A stretch of DNA of 64,000 bases from Apricaphanius iberus (taxonomy: Eukaryota; Chordata; Actinopteri; Cyprinodontiformes; Aphaniidae). Location: positions 4,400,001 to 4,464,000 of the forward strand of contig JAPXFQ010001662.1 of the NCBI GenBank assembly GCA_028564705.1, in the 5' to 3' direction. A model generated the notes under the pieces. It was not told where the DNA came from. It ran no database searches and saw only the letters and a list, made by a program, of their open reading frames with translations. This document shows positions 23,335 to 35,685 of the stretch, piece after piece (position 1 is the first letter of the stretch; each line of letters begins with the position of its first letter). A program made the position numbers and the translations under genes.

Positions 23335-25788
23335 CTGCTAGGGATCCTCGGGGTTGGGTCCGCTTGCGGTTGGGGCGGCAGGTGCCGTGAATCTCGCCTG
23401 GGGTGGGACTTTGGGGGCTTTGTGTGGTGACTCCTAGTGGCTGCATGCGGCGCCTTAGGGGGGTCGTGCTGGCGGACACTGGTTACTGGCCTGGTGCTGT
23501 GCCGCTCTGGGGGGGTTTGGGCTGGGCCTGGGGCTCGGGGCTCTGGGGCGGCGTGCCCCCCGGCCTGTGGCCAACTTTAACCCAACTTTGCAGAGGTTAT
23601 GGTTGAAAGCTCCTCTAATATTCTCTTGGATGCTCCCTCTGCAAGAAGACTTCTTGTTCCTCTTGAACGTTGCCCATATTGAACCAAGTCAACAAGCCTG
23701 TATCCAAAGTTGACCACCCTTCATTTAGCACTCCACCACTGAAGAAACCCTGGGATATTGGCTTCATTGTGATGAGTGAGGTACAATCAAATAGATGTCC
23801 CAATTGTGTTAGGATGGAAATCTTAGAAATGCACTATGTCCTTGTGATTGAATGAAAATTAGAAATAGTTTAGTGTACCACCAGAGCTCGTTTGTACTGT
23901 TGCATCTTAAATATAAGATGAACAAGAAAAATTCTCAAATATATCTATTTATTTCCCATTGCATAATTGCTATTTGTCTGTGCCACATAGGAAACCACCA
24001 GAATGTAAATAAAATGAGAAATTCAAAAATATTTGTAATGTTACAACACTTCGAATTACATGGCATGTTGGGAAACAAGACAAGAATTCAGTATGCATAT
24101 GTTTTACATATTTTCAGCTGTTGCATTTGATGTTTTTAACTTCACTTTATGTATTGGTGATGTTTCTTTTTTTTCTGTTTAAATGGAATCTTACATATCT
24201 TGATGTATTGCAACCAAACAAAAGTTAATCAAATCAAATTATTTTGGGTGATTATTTATTTAAAAAAATTTAGTGTAATGCTTGACCTTTTCCTCTGGTT
24301 GTTATATGTGCATTACATCCTTTACTTCTAAAATAAAGATGAATATTAACCATTTGGTAGATTTTAATACTTAAACTGTATGCTTAAAAAAATTGATTGT
24401 GATCATTACTAACCTGAAGGTATGAGAACTCCAAACAAATACTATTATTGGTGGACATGATAAAGGGTTAAACCTTCTTTCATGCTAAGGTACTCCTGTG
24501 TAAATGTTTGCCTGCCCTCTCTACCAATATGATTGTATACCTCCACTTGTTCGTCCAAAAATAACGGAAACCAGAGGAAAGGACTGTGTATTTTCAGCCC
24601 TTTTTCCTGTTAGAGGTGTTACTCCTTAGCAAAGCCTAACAATAATGTCTGTTAGTCCAATGAACTCTCATTTCCTCTCATTTGCCTTCCACAGGAGGTA
24701 AAATGCACATTTACGGCTCTACATCCGCTTCACAGCAGCAGCTGGCTCAAAGTTAATCAGAGCGTAATCATGTAAATCCAAAGAAAATATTTGCAGAGAC
24801 ACATAACAAACAAGATTATTGTGAAGTTGATTTAAGGCTCCATGTGCTGAATGGTTATGTTTTGACCTGGCAAAGATTCTCAGAGGTCAAATATGCATGC
24901 AGAAAAATAAATGCCTGTCCGGTATTGTTTGTACTTCTTTCTCTCCAATGCTCCTTCTAGACCTCTACTTTTTATTTGGCTCCATGAGCCCCTCATTAGT
25001 CTGTATTTGGTCTGAAAACAAGTTTCTTAAGGAAATAAATATTGCCAACTGGGAGTTGAACCAATATTTATTTCCCTTAATATCCTTATTACAGATAAAA
25101 CATTATTGGGAGATTGCCCATTTAAGGATAGAATATCTGTATGACCCAAGTTTTACAATGCTACCAGAGACTATTTTAATAAAACCACATTGAGGTGAAT
25201 GCAAAACAAATACTTGTATTATCTGTATAAATTATCTTTAAATGTCCGTCTACCATTCTATCTGTAATTTCGCCCTCTGACCTGGTTGCCTTGGTTACTG
25301 TTTGTTCACTTTCCCCTTCGACTGTCAGTTTAAATCATAGAAGTATTTTCTTAAAGCAGCATTAAAAGAGACTGAGACGAAGGCTGAGTGAGGCAAGCAG
25401 AGGTAATGGGAGAGGATGGAAGGTATTTGCCCTAGTGCAAGTGTTCACAGAGGCCCATGGAGGGGTAATCTCTATCTTGCTTATCGTCATCCAACTGTTT
25501 AACTTTAAATAAACTGTATGTTGCCTGACATCAATCATGGCTAAATATGTGTATGCTGCATCAATACTAAAGTTATGCTTGATTCTCGAGTACTGGACCG
25601 ATAAGTAAATGAAAAGGTTTGCTTGGTCACCACTGGATTCTTAAGGGTTTTACTGAAAGTTGGTCAGACTTTGCAGGTTTGGGATCAAGAATAATGGGTG
25701 GGTGAGTGGGTGTGGGGGTCGGGGGCTTTAGTTGTGATGATGATTTTATTTTGGGTTTGAAAAGGTGGGGTTTGTGGGGTCATTTTAA

Positions 25789-25862
25789 CTTGTAAAGCAC
25801 TTTGAGAAGCTCTGTAGTTGGAAAAGTGCTTTATAAATAAAGTTTGATTGATTGATTGATTG
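25789..25862 (+). repeat. LINE-type 3-prime tail with (TTGA)n
   Basis: TTGTAAAGCACTTTGAGAAG..AAAGTGCTTTATAAATAAAG followed by (TTGA)n is a common fish non-LTR retrotransposon 3-prime tail. The same tail in reverse occurs at 5,382-5,425. Confidence 0.75.
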
Positions 25863-26079
25863 AATAAATTATTAATAAAACTATTATAATAAAATTTATT
25901 ATAATAGTTGAGCACAATAAAAAAACCAACTGATACACTTTGGATATGTCAGGTGGTATGATTAAATGATTTTCTTCTTAGTAAAAACTAGAAATAGGAA
26001 GGGATGAAGTGCTAGTATTTATGCATAAAATTGGGGTACTCTGTCAGGAATAGGGGTAAAGAATACGTACATTACGGTG

Positions 26080-26400
26080 CTTCATGGTACAAATAAGACA
26101 TTAACACAGTCTAACGACAAACATTGGACCCCAGGTAATATCTGTGCCTTTTTCATTGTCTGAACAGTACATACATGTTCCTATGTACTAAAAAGTACAT
26201 ATTTGTAAAATTTCTTTGATAGGGTACATTTTCTGCTGATTGTTTTTTTTTCACTAAAAAAATACATTCACTGGCAAAGCTGGTTTAATGTAAATTGACT
26301 TCATAGTTGTATTGTTACTTTGAATGTACCACCTCAGTGACAAGACATTGTACCCCTAAAAGTTTAATTCTGTACTTTAATTTCTGAGTGTGTAAAACCT
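26080..26400. repeat. Probable MITE with GTAC-rich ends
   Basis: The stretch holds repeated GTACAAATA, GTACATA and TGTACC blocks, including AATGTACCACCTCAGTGACAAG and TTGTACCCCTAAAAG near 26,325-26,360. This pattern is typical of a non-autonomous fish repeat. Termini could not be fixed. Confidence 0.4.
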
Positions 26401-28389
26401 GGCAATGGAACAATTTTAATAGGAACCACTGGATCCCTTTTAATAGACACCCATTCTTTGGAATCCGAAAGTGTTCGCAGACTAGAAGGGGTAGGCTATA
26501 CATAACATCTGTATCATTTTCTGATTCTGCCCTTGGAATTTCCCCCTACATGCCCTGAAATACCTCTAAATGAAAGCATAAATAAGAGATCCTGATACCT
26601 CTCAAGAAGTACGCACAAGCAGATCTGCTTGGAGCTCTTCTCAGATTATGTTGTTCTTCCTCCTAATGTTCACTGGTTTTGACAGAGCCACCCTAACTGA
26701 CCTTAAGTTTCCTAAGTTCTTTTCAGTCGCTTGTATTCAGTATTTTATTCAATATATCTATAGTTTAGAATTGATATGTACAAATAAATCAAGACTCAGC
26801 TCTTCTTCACTGCATCAGAATGGAGCAACGGCCACATTAATGTATTTTGACTTGCCATATTTTAGTTATGTTTTTATTAATTTGTCCTAATTAAAACTCA
26901 GAGGCCATTGAGCAACCTGCTTTGTCTTGGTGTAACATTGGAATATGGAGGAACTACAAGCAAGATCTGTTTTTAATTTGGTGATGCTCCAGTCTTTGGT
27001 TCAAGTTAAATCAGCAACACCAGAAAGCCAGGGAACTTTAATTTAAATAATTTTTGTTTTTCATCTTGCTGTATGACTATGAGGCACAATGTCTGCAGGC
27101 TGATCAAATTATCAGCGTACAAAAAAAGCACTGTTATAAGATGATTTATCAGTGGAGGGAGGTTAAATCCTGTAGTTAAGATACATTTTGTTCAGTTGTC
27201 TGGCTTGACAGGCTATATTCAACACATTTATAGCAACAGTCAAATGTCAGCCTTAGGGTGTTTGAATCAGAGTGGAAATCATTATTTAAAGTATTTGTGT
27301 AACTTCTGTACCACATCTGATTGAGCTCTTACCGCCACAAGAAAGATGGAAAATCAAAATCGTAAGTCTCAGGTATCTTATGCAAATAAAATAACTAGAA
27401 AGCAAAAAGGTTTAGTTTTCCCATATTATTTAAAAGAAGGGAAGTTTAATACCAACATCAGTTCTGACGAGACATCCTATTTATGTGATCTTCCCAAGGT
27501 ATGGTTTCATTGCAATTCTTGAATAAAAAAAAAGATCTCCTACAATAAAGTAGTCCTTCAGGAACTGATATCTACCATTGCTAATACATTTACAAAGAGG
27601 TCCGACTTATTTTTATTCCTTTTGTTCCTATTTGTTGCACTAAAACTGTATCTCCTATATAGGGGTCTATTCTATGTCAGCTGTTACTATGCATGTATCC
27701 CCAGAGGGAAAGTAGAAATGAGAGAAAATCACTTAAACACAGACAAATGGACTTGTTAATAGAGTCGCAATGTTCTGCGGGGAGAAGTATTATCCAACCT
27801 TTTCACTTATAACTGACACTGATAATTTTCTATATTTCTATTTTTATGTGTCTATTGAAGCAAATCATTATTTTTTTGTTTGTTTTTTAGAGATGCACCA
27901 CCTGAAGGTTTTGTGGCCAGTTCTCACACGATATCTCGGCCGGCTTGTGCTGCTGGGACTTATTATTGTGGCTTCCAAATTATTTCTGAGGATTATAATT
28001 ATAAACAGAAATTAAAATATTTTGTGTAATTTCTAAATAAAATCCAAATTTTCATGGTGTTAATAATAATAAAATGTTTACCTTTTTCCAAAACAGCACC
28101 AGATCGTATGTTAGTAGCTTTCTCTCTTTGTGTGCTAATAATGTTCTTCAGAGCATTAGAAAGAATTATTTGTATGAATGAAACCAACTGAGTAAGTTAT
28201 CACTATACATATTTTTTATACTACTTAAGGCTCATTATGTTTTAATTATTTTGTCAGGGTTTTTTTACCTTGCACACTTCTAAACTATTAAACTACCTAC
28301 TTTCGCTGCAAATATATGTTGTGTTTTGGCACAAAATTGCAAAATATATTAATCTATTTTCCCTGTTCCTGCTAAATCATGTTCATTGT

Positions 28390-28545
28390 CACAGGGGGTG
28401 GGAGCCTACCCTGCCTGGGCAGCTGCGTGAAAATCACAAAGACAGCCATGGGCACACACACGCTCAGATCTAATGCCAATTCAGAGATTCATCTGAACAT
28501 GCATGTGTCCACACTTTAGAACATAACCAGGCTTGGAAGAAAAAA
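28390..28545 (-). repeat. Fish SINE/LINE-tail module, decayed copy
   Basis: GGAGCCTACCCTGCCTGGGC, then CTAATGCCAATTCAGAGATTC and GAACATGCATGTGTCCACAC, match the order of the high-copy teleost module in inverse orientation. It is more diverged than the copy at 16.54 kb. Confidence 0.55.
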
Positions 28546-30715
28546 CAACAAAAAAACAAAAAAGAACATGCACAGGGTGAATAAATTCTAACAAATACCT
28601 AAGATTTGAACCTAGAATTGTCATGCTAAGGGTATTTGTTTTCCGCCTGATTTTTTTTCTTAAAGATTGAAATAATTTGAGGAGTATTAAAATGGCAGCT
28701 TTATCACAAACAACAGCTTAATGTTAATTTATCAAACTTTGTTACATTTTGCATTCATGAACCTGATTGGTGAAGAAAAGCTTTCTAGTCACTTCTGAGG
28801 ATTGGATTTGCCAGATCTGTGCACACAGAAGTCATCTTTCTGATTAAATGAGCATCATGTACTTCTTGTTTGTGAACATGTTAATGTCATTTTTATTTGT
28901 CAAAACAAAAAAATATTGATAACTGAATGCCGGTTTTGCTGTACTCCCCACAGTGCTGGAAAGCCACTGTCTGCTGCCTGTCAGTATGAGTGTTGCTGAA
29001 TAGGATTTTTATTAGGTTACTGTCTATCCTTTGTGGGCATGGCTTGCCGGTAAGAGGGACTGACTGAAAATAGAGTTACTGTCATATGTAATACATAAGT
29101 GCACACTGAAACACAGACACACACACACATCTGTTTGCTAAATATGTAAAACATTCCCTCTTAAAGCAAAAATAGCAAGCGTAACCTTATCCCTTTATAT
29201 GCCAGTGATATATGGACGGACTGCAGCTCCCTGATGAGGTGTTGAAAGTCTGTGACACGAATCTAAGTCTGGGGACCAATCGTGCATTATGGTAAAGGAA
29301 TGTTGAGACTGTCAGATCTCAGCACAGTGTTAAAGCATCGTCCTGCCCCATGATTTAAAGGCTGAATATAACCCATGCAGCCTTAAACCAGTTTCACCAA
29401 TGACCCCTTTTTCTGTACAACTTGAGCATTTTTTTATTTTTTTGTGCTGCCTTGGGATACAGTCTTCAACAAAATACCTCTGCATACAGTGTGTGCATTA
29501 GTTTGAAATACCTCCTATTTGGCTGAATGATCCCCATTTATAAGGCCACCGGAGGTTGTTGCATGACTAGAGGCAGCACTTAAACTCTATGAACTGGTGA
29601 ATAGTTGCGCTAAAAAAGCGTTTTTGACCATGCAGCTTAATGTACCATGCTCAAGGCTATCCTTCCCTTCTGGCTTTTACAGTAGCAGTGTCTGAATGTG
29701 CGAATGTCTCTACAGCTCTCAATAGCTAGATTCAGTGGAATTTAGCTTAAAATGATATGTCCTTCCTTCCCACACACATTTCTCAAATTTGACCCTATGA
29801 CTAAGACTTTGATTGTGTTAAAAGCTGAAAAAAATGTTCACTCTCTTTTCTCTCTTTTTTTTAGGCTGATATTTCCTATTTCAAATGGGTTCCTCTCACA
29901 TTTGTTGTTCTTTTTCTCACGTCTTATTTTTTTATTATGCCACTGGGACTCCTGTTTAACCATAGATTCTGTGTGGTAAGTTGGTTTGTGCTCCTTTATG
30001 GGAAGCAGACTTCTCCTGTTTTACATTAACGTGAACCCTAAACCTGTCGTTATATATTTTACTTATTATGCAGTGCCCAGCCCTTACATTTTTCCCTGTG
30101 GGTTATTCGTGATGAATAATGTGTGCCTGGGAAGCTTTTTTAAGCACAGCTGTGAGTCTTTTTTACTGCCTTTGCTCTTCTAATGTAATTTTTCTGGGAT
30201 GACCTTTGACCCAAGTGAAAATGTAACAAAGGCTAGGATAAACTGTATATCATGAATTGGTGCTAACTAATTTTACTGTATTTAATCCAAAATCCTATGA
30301 TTTTGATCTGGCTATAATAACTGATTTGCAGGTGTAGCTGCAAATCATGGCCAGTTGTTGGAAGTTTTAATAATATATAATTTGATTCTACTGTGGGAGT
30401 AAATGTAAATAATAAAGTATCAGTATAATTTTAAAGTAATCTATTAAAATGTTACGGTTGCTTAATTTGCTACGTCACTTCCCGTTGTCACTGCTGAGCT
30501 CCTTGGAGCTGCTTGGTGTTTGGTGCTCAGATTCTAATCGATTTATCTATTTTTCTCTTTGTTGAGGTCTTTCTAAGTTATTTTAACACACAAGCACACT
30601 ACTACACTTATTTCCAGTTGGTGTACTTTACGTTTTGGGAACCCTTTGTGTTTCACACGGTTGTTCTCGGTGTGCTAAGATCTCGCTAGCTCGTTAGCTT
30701 AGCTTCATAGCCACT

Positions 30716-31009
30716 ATGGCTAGATCTCTTCTGTCTTGCTCTCTTTCTCCTTCTGTGGCTCCTCTCTCCTGTTCTCTGTGTCAGATGTTTAGTTACTCCC
30801 CCGCCTCCTTTAGTGATAATGGTAAGTTTAATAACTGTAGCATTTTCGAAACTTTGGAGACGAGGATTTCAGATTTGGAGGGCCGGCTCCGCGCTATTGA
30901 GAATCAAGTAAGTAGTCGAGGCCTGATAGCGCAGAGCCAAAGAGGACAGAATCACCTAGCGGTCCTCCAACAGAGCCCACGCAGCTGGGACCTCAGGCTG
31001 ACTGGGTGA
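30716..31009 (+). pseudogene. ORF1-like frame of L2-type LINE
   Basis: A 97-codon frame starting with ATG, with a Ser/Pro-rich N-terminus, then FETLETRISDLEGRLRAIENQVSS at about residues 44-67, a heptad-like coiled coil. LINE ORF1 proteins trimerise and bind the element RNA. The frame stops at 31,009, well upstream of the endonuclease, while homologous-looking sequence continues in other frames to about 31,456. The ORF1 identity is inferred from position and coiled coil only. Confidence 0.65.
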
Positions 31010-31609
31010 AAGTAGATAGAAAGTAGATAGAAAGCATAGTTCCCAGCCCAAAGGGCACCTGTCCGAGTTTCTAACAGATTTTCCCCACTCAGTGACGGAC
31101 CAACTGAGGAACAGACTCTGGTAATTGGCAGTTCCATTGTCTGAAACGTGGCATTGACCATAGTCAAATGTCGATTGTGGTAATGACACCCGGTTACGCC
31201 AATTGGAGGTCACTAAAATTAGTGAGTGTTGTCAAGCAAAAAACGAGGGCTACACTGATAATTGGAAATTTTTTGGGGGAAAATCTGGTCTGATCCGGAG
31301 AGATGGCAACCATCCCACTTTGGATGGAGCAGTTCTTCTTTCTAGGAGTCTGGACATTTATTAGTCCTCCAAAACACTGACAAACCAGGGTCCGGACCAG
31401 GAAGCAGAGTTGTAGTTTAAACCGACTCTCTGCAGCTTCTCTACTGTTACCCACTCAATACCCCATTGAGACAGTGTCTTGCCCACGGCCAAAATCAAAT
31501 AGACTAAAAGTTAACCTGTCAAAGCAAACTATGAAAATCTTATTAAAATAAATACAACTTGGACCAAACAAGCAAATAGGGCAATTAGATGTTTACTAAA
31601 CATACGATC

Positions 31610-32263
31610 CCTCTCCTCAAAGACTTTATAAGTAAATGACTTAATATGTGATAATAAAATTGATCTATTTTGCCTAACAGAAACCTGGTTGCAGCAGGAG
31701 GATATTGTAATTATAAATAAGTCAACTCCTTCCAATTATCAACATTTTCACATTCCTAGAAATACTGGGCGAGGAGGAGGAGCTGCAATCATCTTTCATT
31801 CAGATCTGCAAATTTGCCGTGCTCTTTTGAAGGTCTAATCCTTAGTTTTCCTCATCCAAGATGCAAAAAATTAAAAACACTTTTGTTTTTAATGGTTTTG
31901 TATCGTCCACCAGGCCCTTACTCTCAATTCTTGGACCAGATCTCAGATTTTTTATCTGATTTACTTTTAAACACTGATCGGGTAATTATAATGGGGGATT
32001 TCAATATTCACATGGACATTGAAAGTGATAGCCTAACTACAGCCTTTAATATTATCTTAGACTCAATTGGCTTTACTCAGAAAGTGAAGGGACCCACACA
32101 CTCTGGTCAACACACTTTAGACATTGTACTGACATACGGCATTGAGTGTGGTGAACTAATAGTCCTCCCACATAACCCAGTCCTATCTGACAATTGTTTG
32201 ATAACCTTTGAATTTACTTTACCCAGCGTTCCAAAATCTGAAAGAAAAATGTCATTACAGTAG
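31610..32263 (+). pseudogene. AP-endonuclease of L2-type LINE
   Basis: It begins near the SLSSKTL-like start and contains DLFCLTETWLQQEDIV (about 31,660) and GRGGGAAIIFHSD (about 31,770). After a frame break comes the open segment at 31,814-32,263 with VLYRPPGPYSQFLDQISDFLSDLLLN, IIMGDFNIHMDI with the catalytic GDFN, and GQHTLDIVLT. The final SDH of APE endonucleases is SDN here (LSDNCLITF). In active elements this domain nicks target DNA to prime reverse transcription. Frame breaks and the SDN change argue against activity. Confidence 0.9.
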
Positions 32264-32636
32264 AACTTTATCAGACAGTGCTGTAACAAGTTTTAAATAA
32301 TCTGTTCCATTCTTGCTTTCCCACACGTCTCAGAATACTTGCTTCCCTATCCATCTCAGAATACCACGGTGGACGGCAGTAATTCCAACACTAACCCTTC
32401 AGAAATTGATGGTCTGGTTCAAAGTATTACTTCCTCACTGTGTTTGGAACTTGACAGTGTAGCCCCCTTAAAAAAGAAAGTAATCAGCCATAGGAGGTTG
32501 GCTCCCTGGTTTAGTGCAGAGTGGCGTACTTTAAAGTAGAATACTAAGAAACTGGAGAGAAAATGGCACTCTACACACTTAAATGATTCCTTTCTAACTT
32601 GGAAAAATAGTCTACTACTTTATTAAAATGCCCTTC

Positions 32637-32826
32637 AAGGCGTCACGGGGTGTAGTGGTTAAGACGGGCACCCCATGTTCAGAGGCCTTAGCCCTCAAGG
32701 TGGCTGTCCTGGTTCAACTCCCAGTTGTGGATATTTGCCAATGTCTCTCCTACAACTCTCTCCCCCTTTCATATATGTCCAATGTTAATAAAGGCCACTA
32801 TGGCTACAAAACCTTTGAAAAAAAAA
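32637..32826 (+). mobile_element. tRNA-derived SINE inserted in the L2 LINE
   Basis: The insert starts AAGGCGTCACGGGGTGTAGTGG with an A-box-like GTGTAGTGGTTAAGAC and a B-box-like GGTTCAACTCC about 55 bases on. It then has a pyrimidine-rich body and ends in AATAAAGGCC..CTTTGAAAAAAAAA. LINE sequence resumes with ACACCCTTTGACAAGC, and the flanks AAAATGCCCTTC and AAAACACCCTTT look like a diverged target duplication. A small open frame across it is not a gene. Confidence 0.85.
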
Positions 32827-33172
32827 CACCCTTTGACAAGCTAGAACAGCATATTTATCATCAGTAGGTAAATAAAAACAATCTTAGGTTTCTTTTTAGT
32901 ACACTTGCTAACCTTACACAGAGTCATAGCTCTGTTGAGCCATCTATTCCCCCTTCTCTCAGTAGTGATTACTTCATGGGATTCTTCATAAGTAAAACAA
33001 TTCTATTAAAAATAAACTCATTGGCATTCTTCCAAGCATGATTAACTCTCTTTCAGTAAATGAGGCAGTATCAAAGAGAACTGTAGAATCATGTATATGT
33101 TTGTACCATTTTGATCCTGTTGAACTTTCGGAATGATCACAAATATTAGCTTAATCTAAACCCTCAACTTGT

Positions 33173-33930
33173 ATGTTAGACCCAATACAAACCAAATTAT
33201 TTAAGGAAGTGTTCCCTCTGGTTACTGGCCCTATTTTAGTCATGATGAATCTACTTTTAATAAATGGATATGCGCCTCATGAATTTAAGGTTGTTATAAT
33301 TAAACTTTTACTTATGATTACTTCATTACTTCATTTAGCTAACTACAGTCCTATATCTAACCTTCCTGTCTTATCCAAAATTCTTGAGAAAATAGTTGCT
33401 AATCAAGTATGTGAGCATCTAAACAGCAACAACTTGTTTTTATGAATTTCAGTCAGGTTTTAGAGCTCATCATAGCACTAAAACAGCATTGTCGAAAGTT
33501 ACTACTTATATTCTTATGTCCTCAGATAATGGATTTGTGAGTGTTCTGGTCTTGTTAGATCTCAGTGCTGCTTTTGACACGGTCAATCATAATATTCTCT
33601 TAGAAAGGCTTGAATATGTTGTAGGGATCAATGGAACAGCACTAGACTGGTTTAAATCATTAAATCAGGGTCTGTGCTTGGACCGATTATTTTAACTATA
33701 TATAGCCTATATATCTACTTGGTAAAATAATTAGACGACATGGAATGGATTTCCACAGTTATGCTGATGATACACAATTATATTTATCCATAAAACCTGA
33801 TGAAACCAATCAGTTAGGTAGATTACAAGCATGTCTCGAAGACATAAAAACCTGGATGACTATGTATTTTCTACTTTTAAATTCAGACAGAACAGAAGTT
33901 GTTGTCTTTGGAACCTTTAAAACGGAAACT
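33173..33930 (+). pseudogene. Reverse transcriptase, N-terminal part, of L2-type LINE
   Basis: Contains [49 protein letters not shown], then after a frame break [24 protein letters not shown] with the first catalytic Asp. The region between GTALDWFKS and the LCLDRLF block, about 33,655-33,690, has lost the stretch that normally holds the RT B and C motifs. The frame at 33,745 contains FHSYADDTQLYLSIKP with YADD. The coding sequence is cut at 33,930 by the foldback element. Confidence 0.9.
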
Positions 33931-34475
33931 TATGGCAAGCCGAATGAGCATTTATTCTGATATCTTGACATCAGGCATAATTGTCATGAACATGCAAGCC
34001 ATTTCTGTCCACTAGTTAACTAGTGAGCCATGTTTTTGTGAACTAGTTAACTAATGAGGGTCAAAATACGCACACTAGTTAAGTAGTGACAGCAAAAATG
34101 CCCACTAGTTAACTAGTGAAGACATTTAGGTTTCACTAGTTAACTAGTGAGAGCTTGAAATGTGGAAAGGCCAAAAAGCATACCAGTAAGCTAGTTGAAG
34201 GTTTTTGTGTCTCACTAGTTAACTAGAGACAGCCAAGAATGTGCACAAGTTTACTAGTGAAGGCATAACTCCTCACTAGGTAACTAGTTGGAGTAGGTCA
34301 ATTACACTAGTTAACTAGTGAACCATAAATGGCTTACTAGCTAGCTAGGTGGTGACAGCAGGCTCACTAGTTAACTAGGTGATGCATCCATTGTACAACT
34401 AGTTAACTAAGGAGGTCATAAATTATACTAGTAAACTAGTTCAAGCCTAAATTCACACGAGTCAACTAGTGCTGC
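33931..34475 (+). repeat. Left arm of foldback element
   Basis: This arm pairs in inverted orientation with 35,157-35,685, spacers included, not only the palindromes. Examples: GGTGACAGCAGGCTCACTAG against the inverse of GCCTGCTGCCATCACC, AGGCATAACTCCTCACTAG against GAGGAGTTATGCCTTCAC, and GAGCCATGTTTTTGTG against CACAAACATGGCTC. Arm identity looks like roughly 80-85 percent by eye. Confidence 0.85.
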
Positions 34476-35156
34476 TTCACTGGCTGCTTCACTGCCACAC
34501 ACGCAAACTAGTGAGACTTCAATTGTTCCACTAGTTAACTAGTGGACAAAAATGCTCCACTTGTTTGTGTTTTTAGGTGTAACTAGTTTACTAGTGAACG
34601 AAATATGCATGCCACTAGTTAACTAGTAAGGCCTGCAACACCCTCACTAGTAAACTAGGGGATATTTTTGCCTTTACATGTTAACAAGTAACCATTTTGG
34701 CATCTCACTAGTTAACTAGTGGGTCTGAAATGGCCCTCACTAGTTAACTAGTGGGTGTTTTGTGGCTTACTAGTAAACTAGTGACACTTTTTGCACCTCA
34801 CTAGTTAACTAGTCAAATGGAAATTGCCATCACTAGTTCACTAGTGGGCGTTCTGGGGCACACTAGTAAACTTGTCACACTTTTTGCACCTCACTAGTTA
34901 ACTGGTGGACATTTGTATCTTCACTAGTTAACTAGTGAGCAGTTCTGCCTTCACTAGTTTACATGTAAGTGTCGTACTGAAGCCACTAGTTTACCAGCTA
35001 AAGTTCCTTTGGCCAGCATGTTAACTTGTGTGCCACATCCAAATGATTTGGGTGGGATTTTGTGAAATTCTGCACTGTGATTGGTTTTCATATATTACTT
35101 GGACATAGGGAGCTAATACAAAACCTCAATTTCAGGAATTCTCCACCTCCTAATTA
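34476..35156. repeat. Central region of foldback element
   Basis: 34,476-35,030 continues the palindrome array, with several variants carrying AAAC or TTAC centres. 35,031-35,156 is free of the palindrome and includes a CCAAT-box-like inverse ATTGG and AT-rich sequence. No open frame of note was seen. This region forms the loop between the two arms. Confidence 0.7.
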
Positions 35157-35685
35157 GAATTCTGCGCCACTAGCTGACTAGTGTGAATTTAGCTTTGAAC
35201 TAGTTTACTAGTATACATTTATGACCTCACTAGTTAACTAGTTTGGACAAAGGATGCATCAACTAGTTAACTAGTGAGCCTGCTGCCATCACCTAGCTAG
35301 CTAGTAAGCCATTTGTTTCACTAGTTCACTTGTGACATTGACCTACTCCAACTAGTTAACTAGTGAGGAGTTATGCCTTCACTAGTAAACTTGTGCACAT
35401 TTTTGACTGCCACTAGTTAACTAGTGAGACAATAAAACCTTCAACTAGCTAACTAGTATGCATTTTGGCCTTTACTAGTTAACTAGTGGACATTCCCAGC
35501 TCTCACTAGTTAACTAGTGCAGGCAAAATTTGTTCACTACTTAACTAGTGGGCATTTTTGCCTTCACTTGTTAACTAGTGTGCACAAACATGGCTCACTA
35601 GTTAACTAGTTGACAAAAATGGCATGTATGTTGGCCTGATATCAATATATCAGAATAAATGCTCATGCAGCTCGCCAAATTATGT
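35157..35685 (-). repeat. Right arm of foldback element, with an internal terminus
   Basis: Inverted copy of 33,931-34,475. At 35,636-35,680 it ends in CCTGATATCAATATATCAG, AATAAATGCTCATGCAGC and TCGCCA, the inverse of the left terminus, so a complete arm ends here, 310 bp before the actual insertion boundary. Confidence 0.85.

Larger units (their letters stand above)
21240..23590 (+). mobile_element. L1/Tx1-type LINE, 3-prime half
   Basis: A 5-prime truncated LINE that begins inside the reverse transcriptase and keeps the rest of ORF2 and a GC-rich 3-prime UTR start. The order is the RT catalytic block LDAEKAFDRVNWKF (about 21,318), RGTRQGCPLSPSLFAIFIEP (about 21,490), SLYADDVLLFLQ (about 21,620), a long C-terminal region and the ORF2 stop at 23,334. 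23,340-23,580 is strongly G-rich, as in fish L1-like 3-prime UTRs. There are at least two frame breaks, so it is inactive. The end of the element beyond 23,590 is unclear. Confidence 0.9.
23590..30440. other. Gene-poor sequence with dispersed short repeats
   Basis: No supported gene. The minus-strand segment 23,803-23,615 is protein-like but unassigned. Short LINE or MITE pieces are listed separately at 25.79, 26.1-26.4 and 28.4 kb. 24,590-24,900 is mixed-composition sequence that could be regulatory, but this is only an impression. Open frames such as 27,770-28,015 and 29,752-29,979 show no domain. Confidence 0.4.

Noticed and set aside
32628..32867. 79-codon frame in the L2 LINE
   Set aside because: It translates a tRNA-derived SINE insertion, not LINE protein or a host gene.
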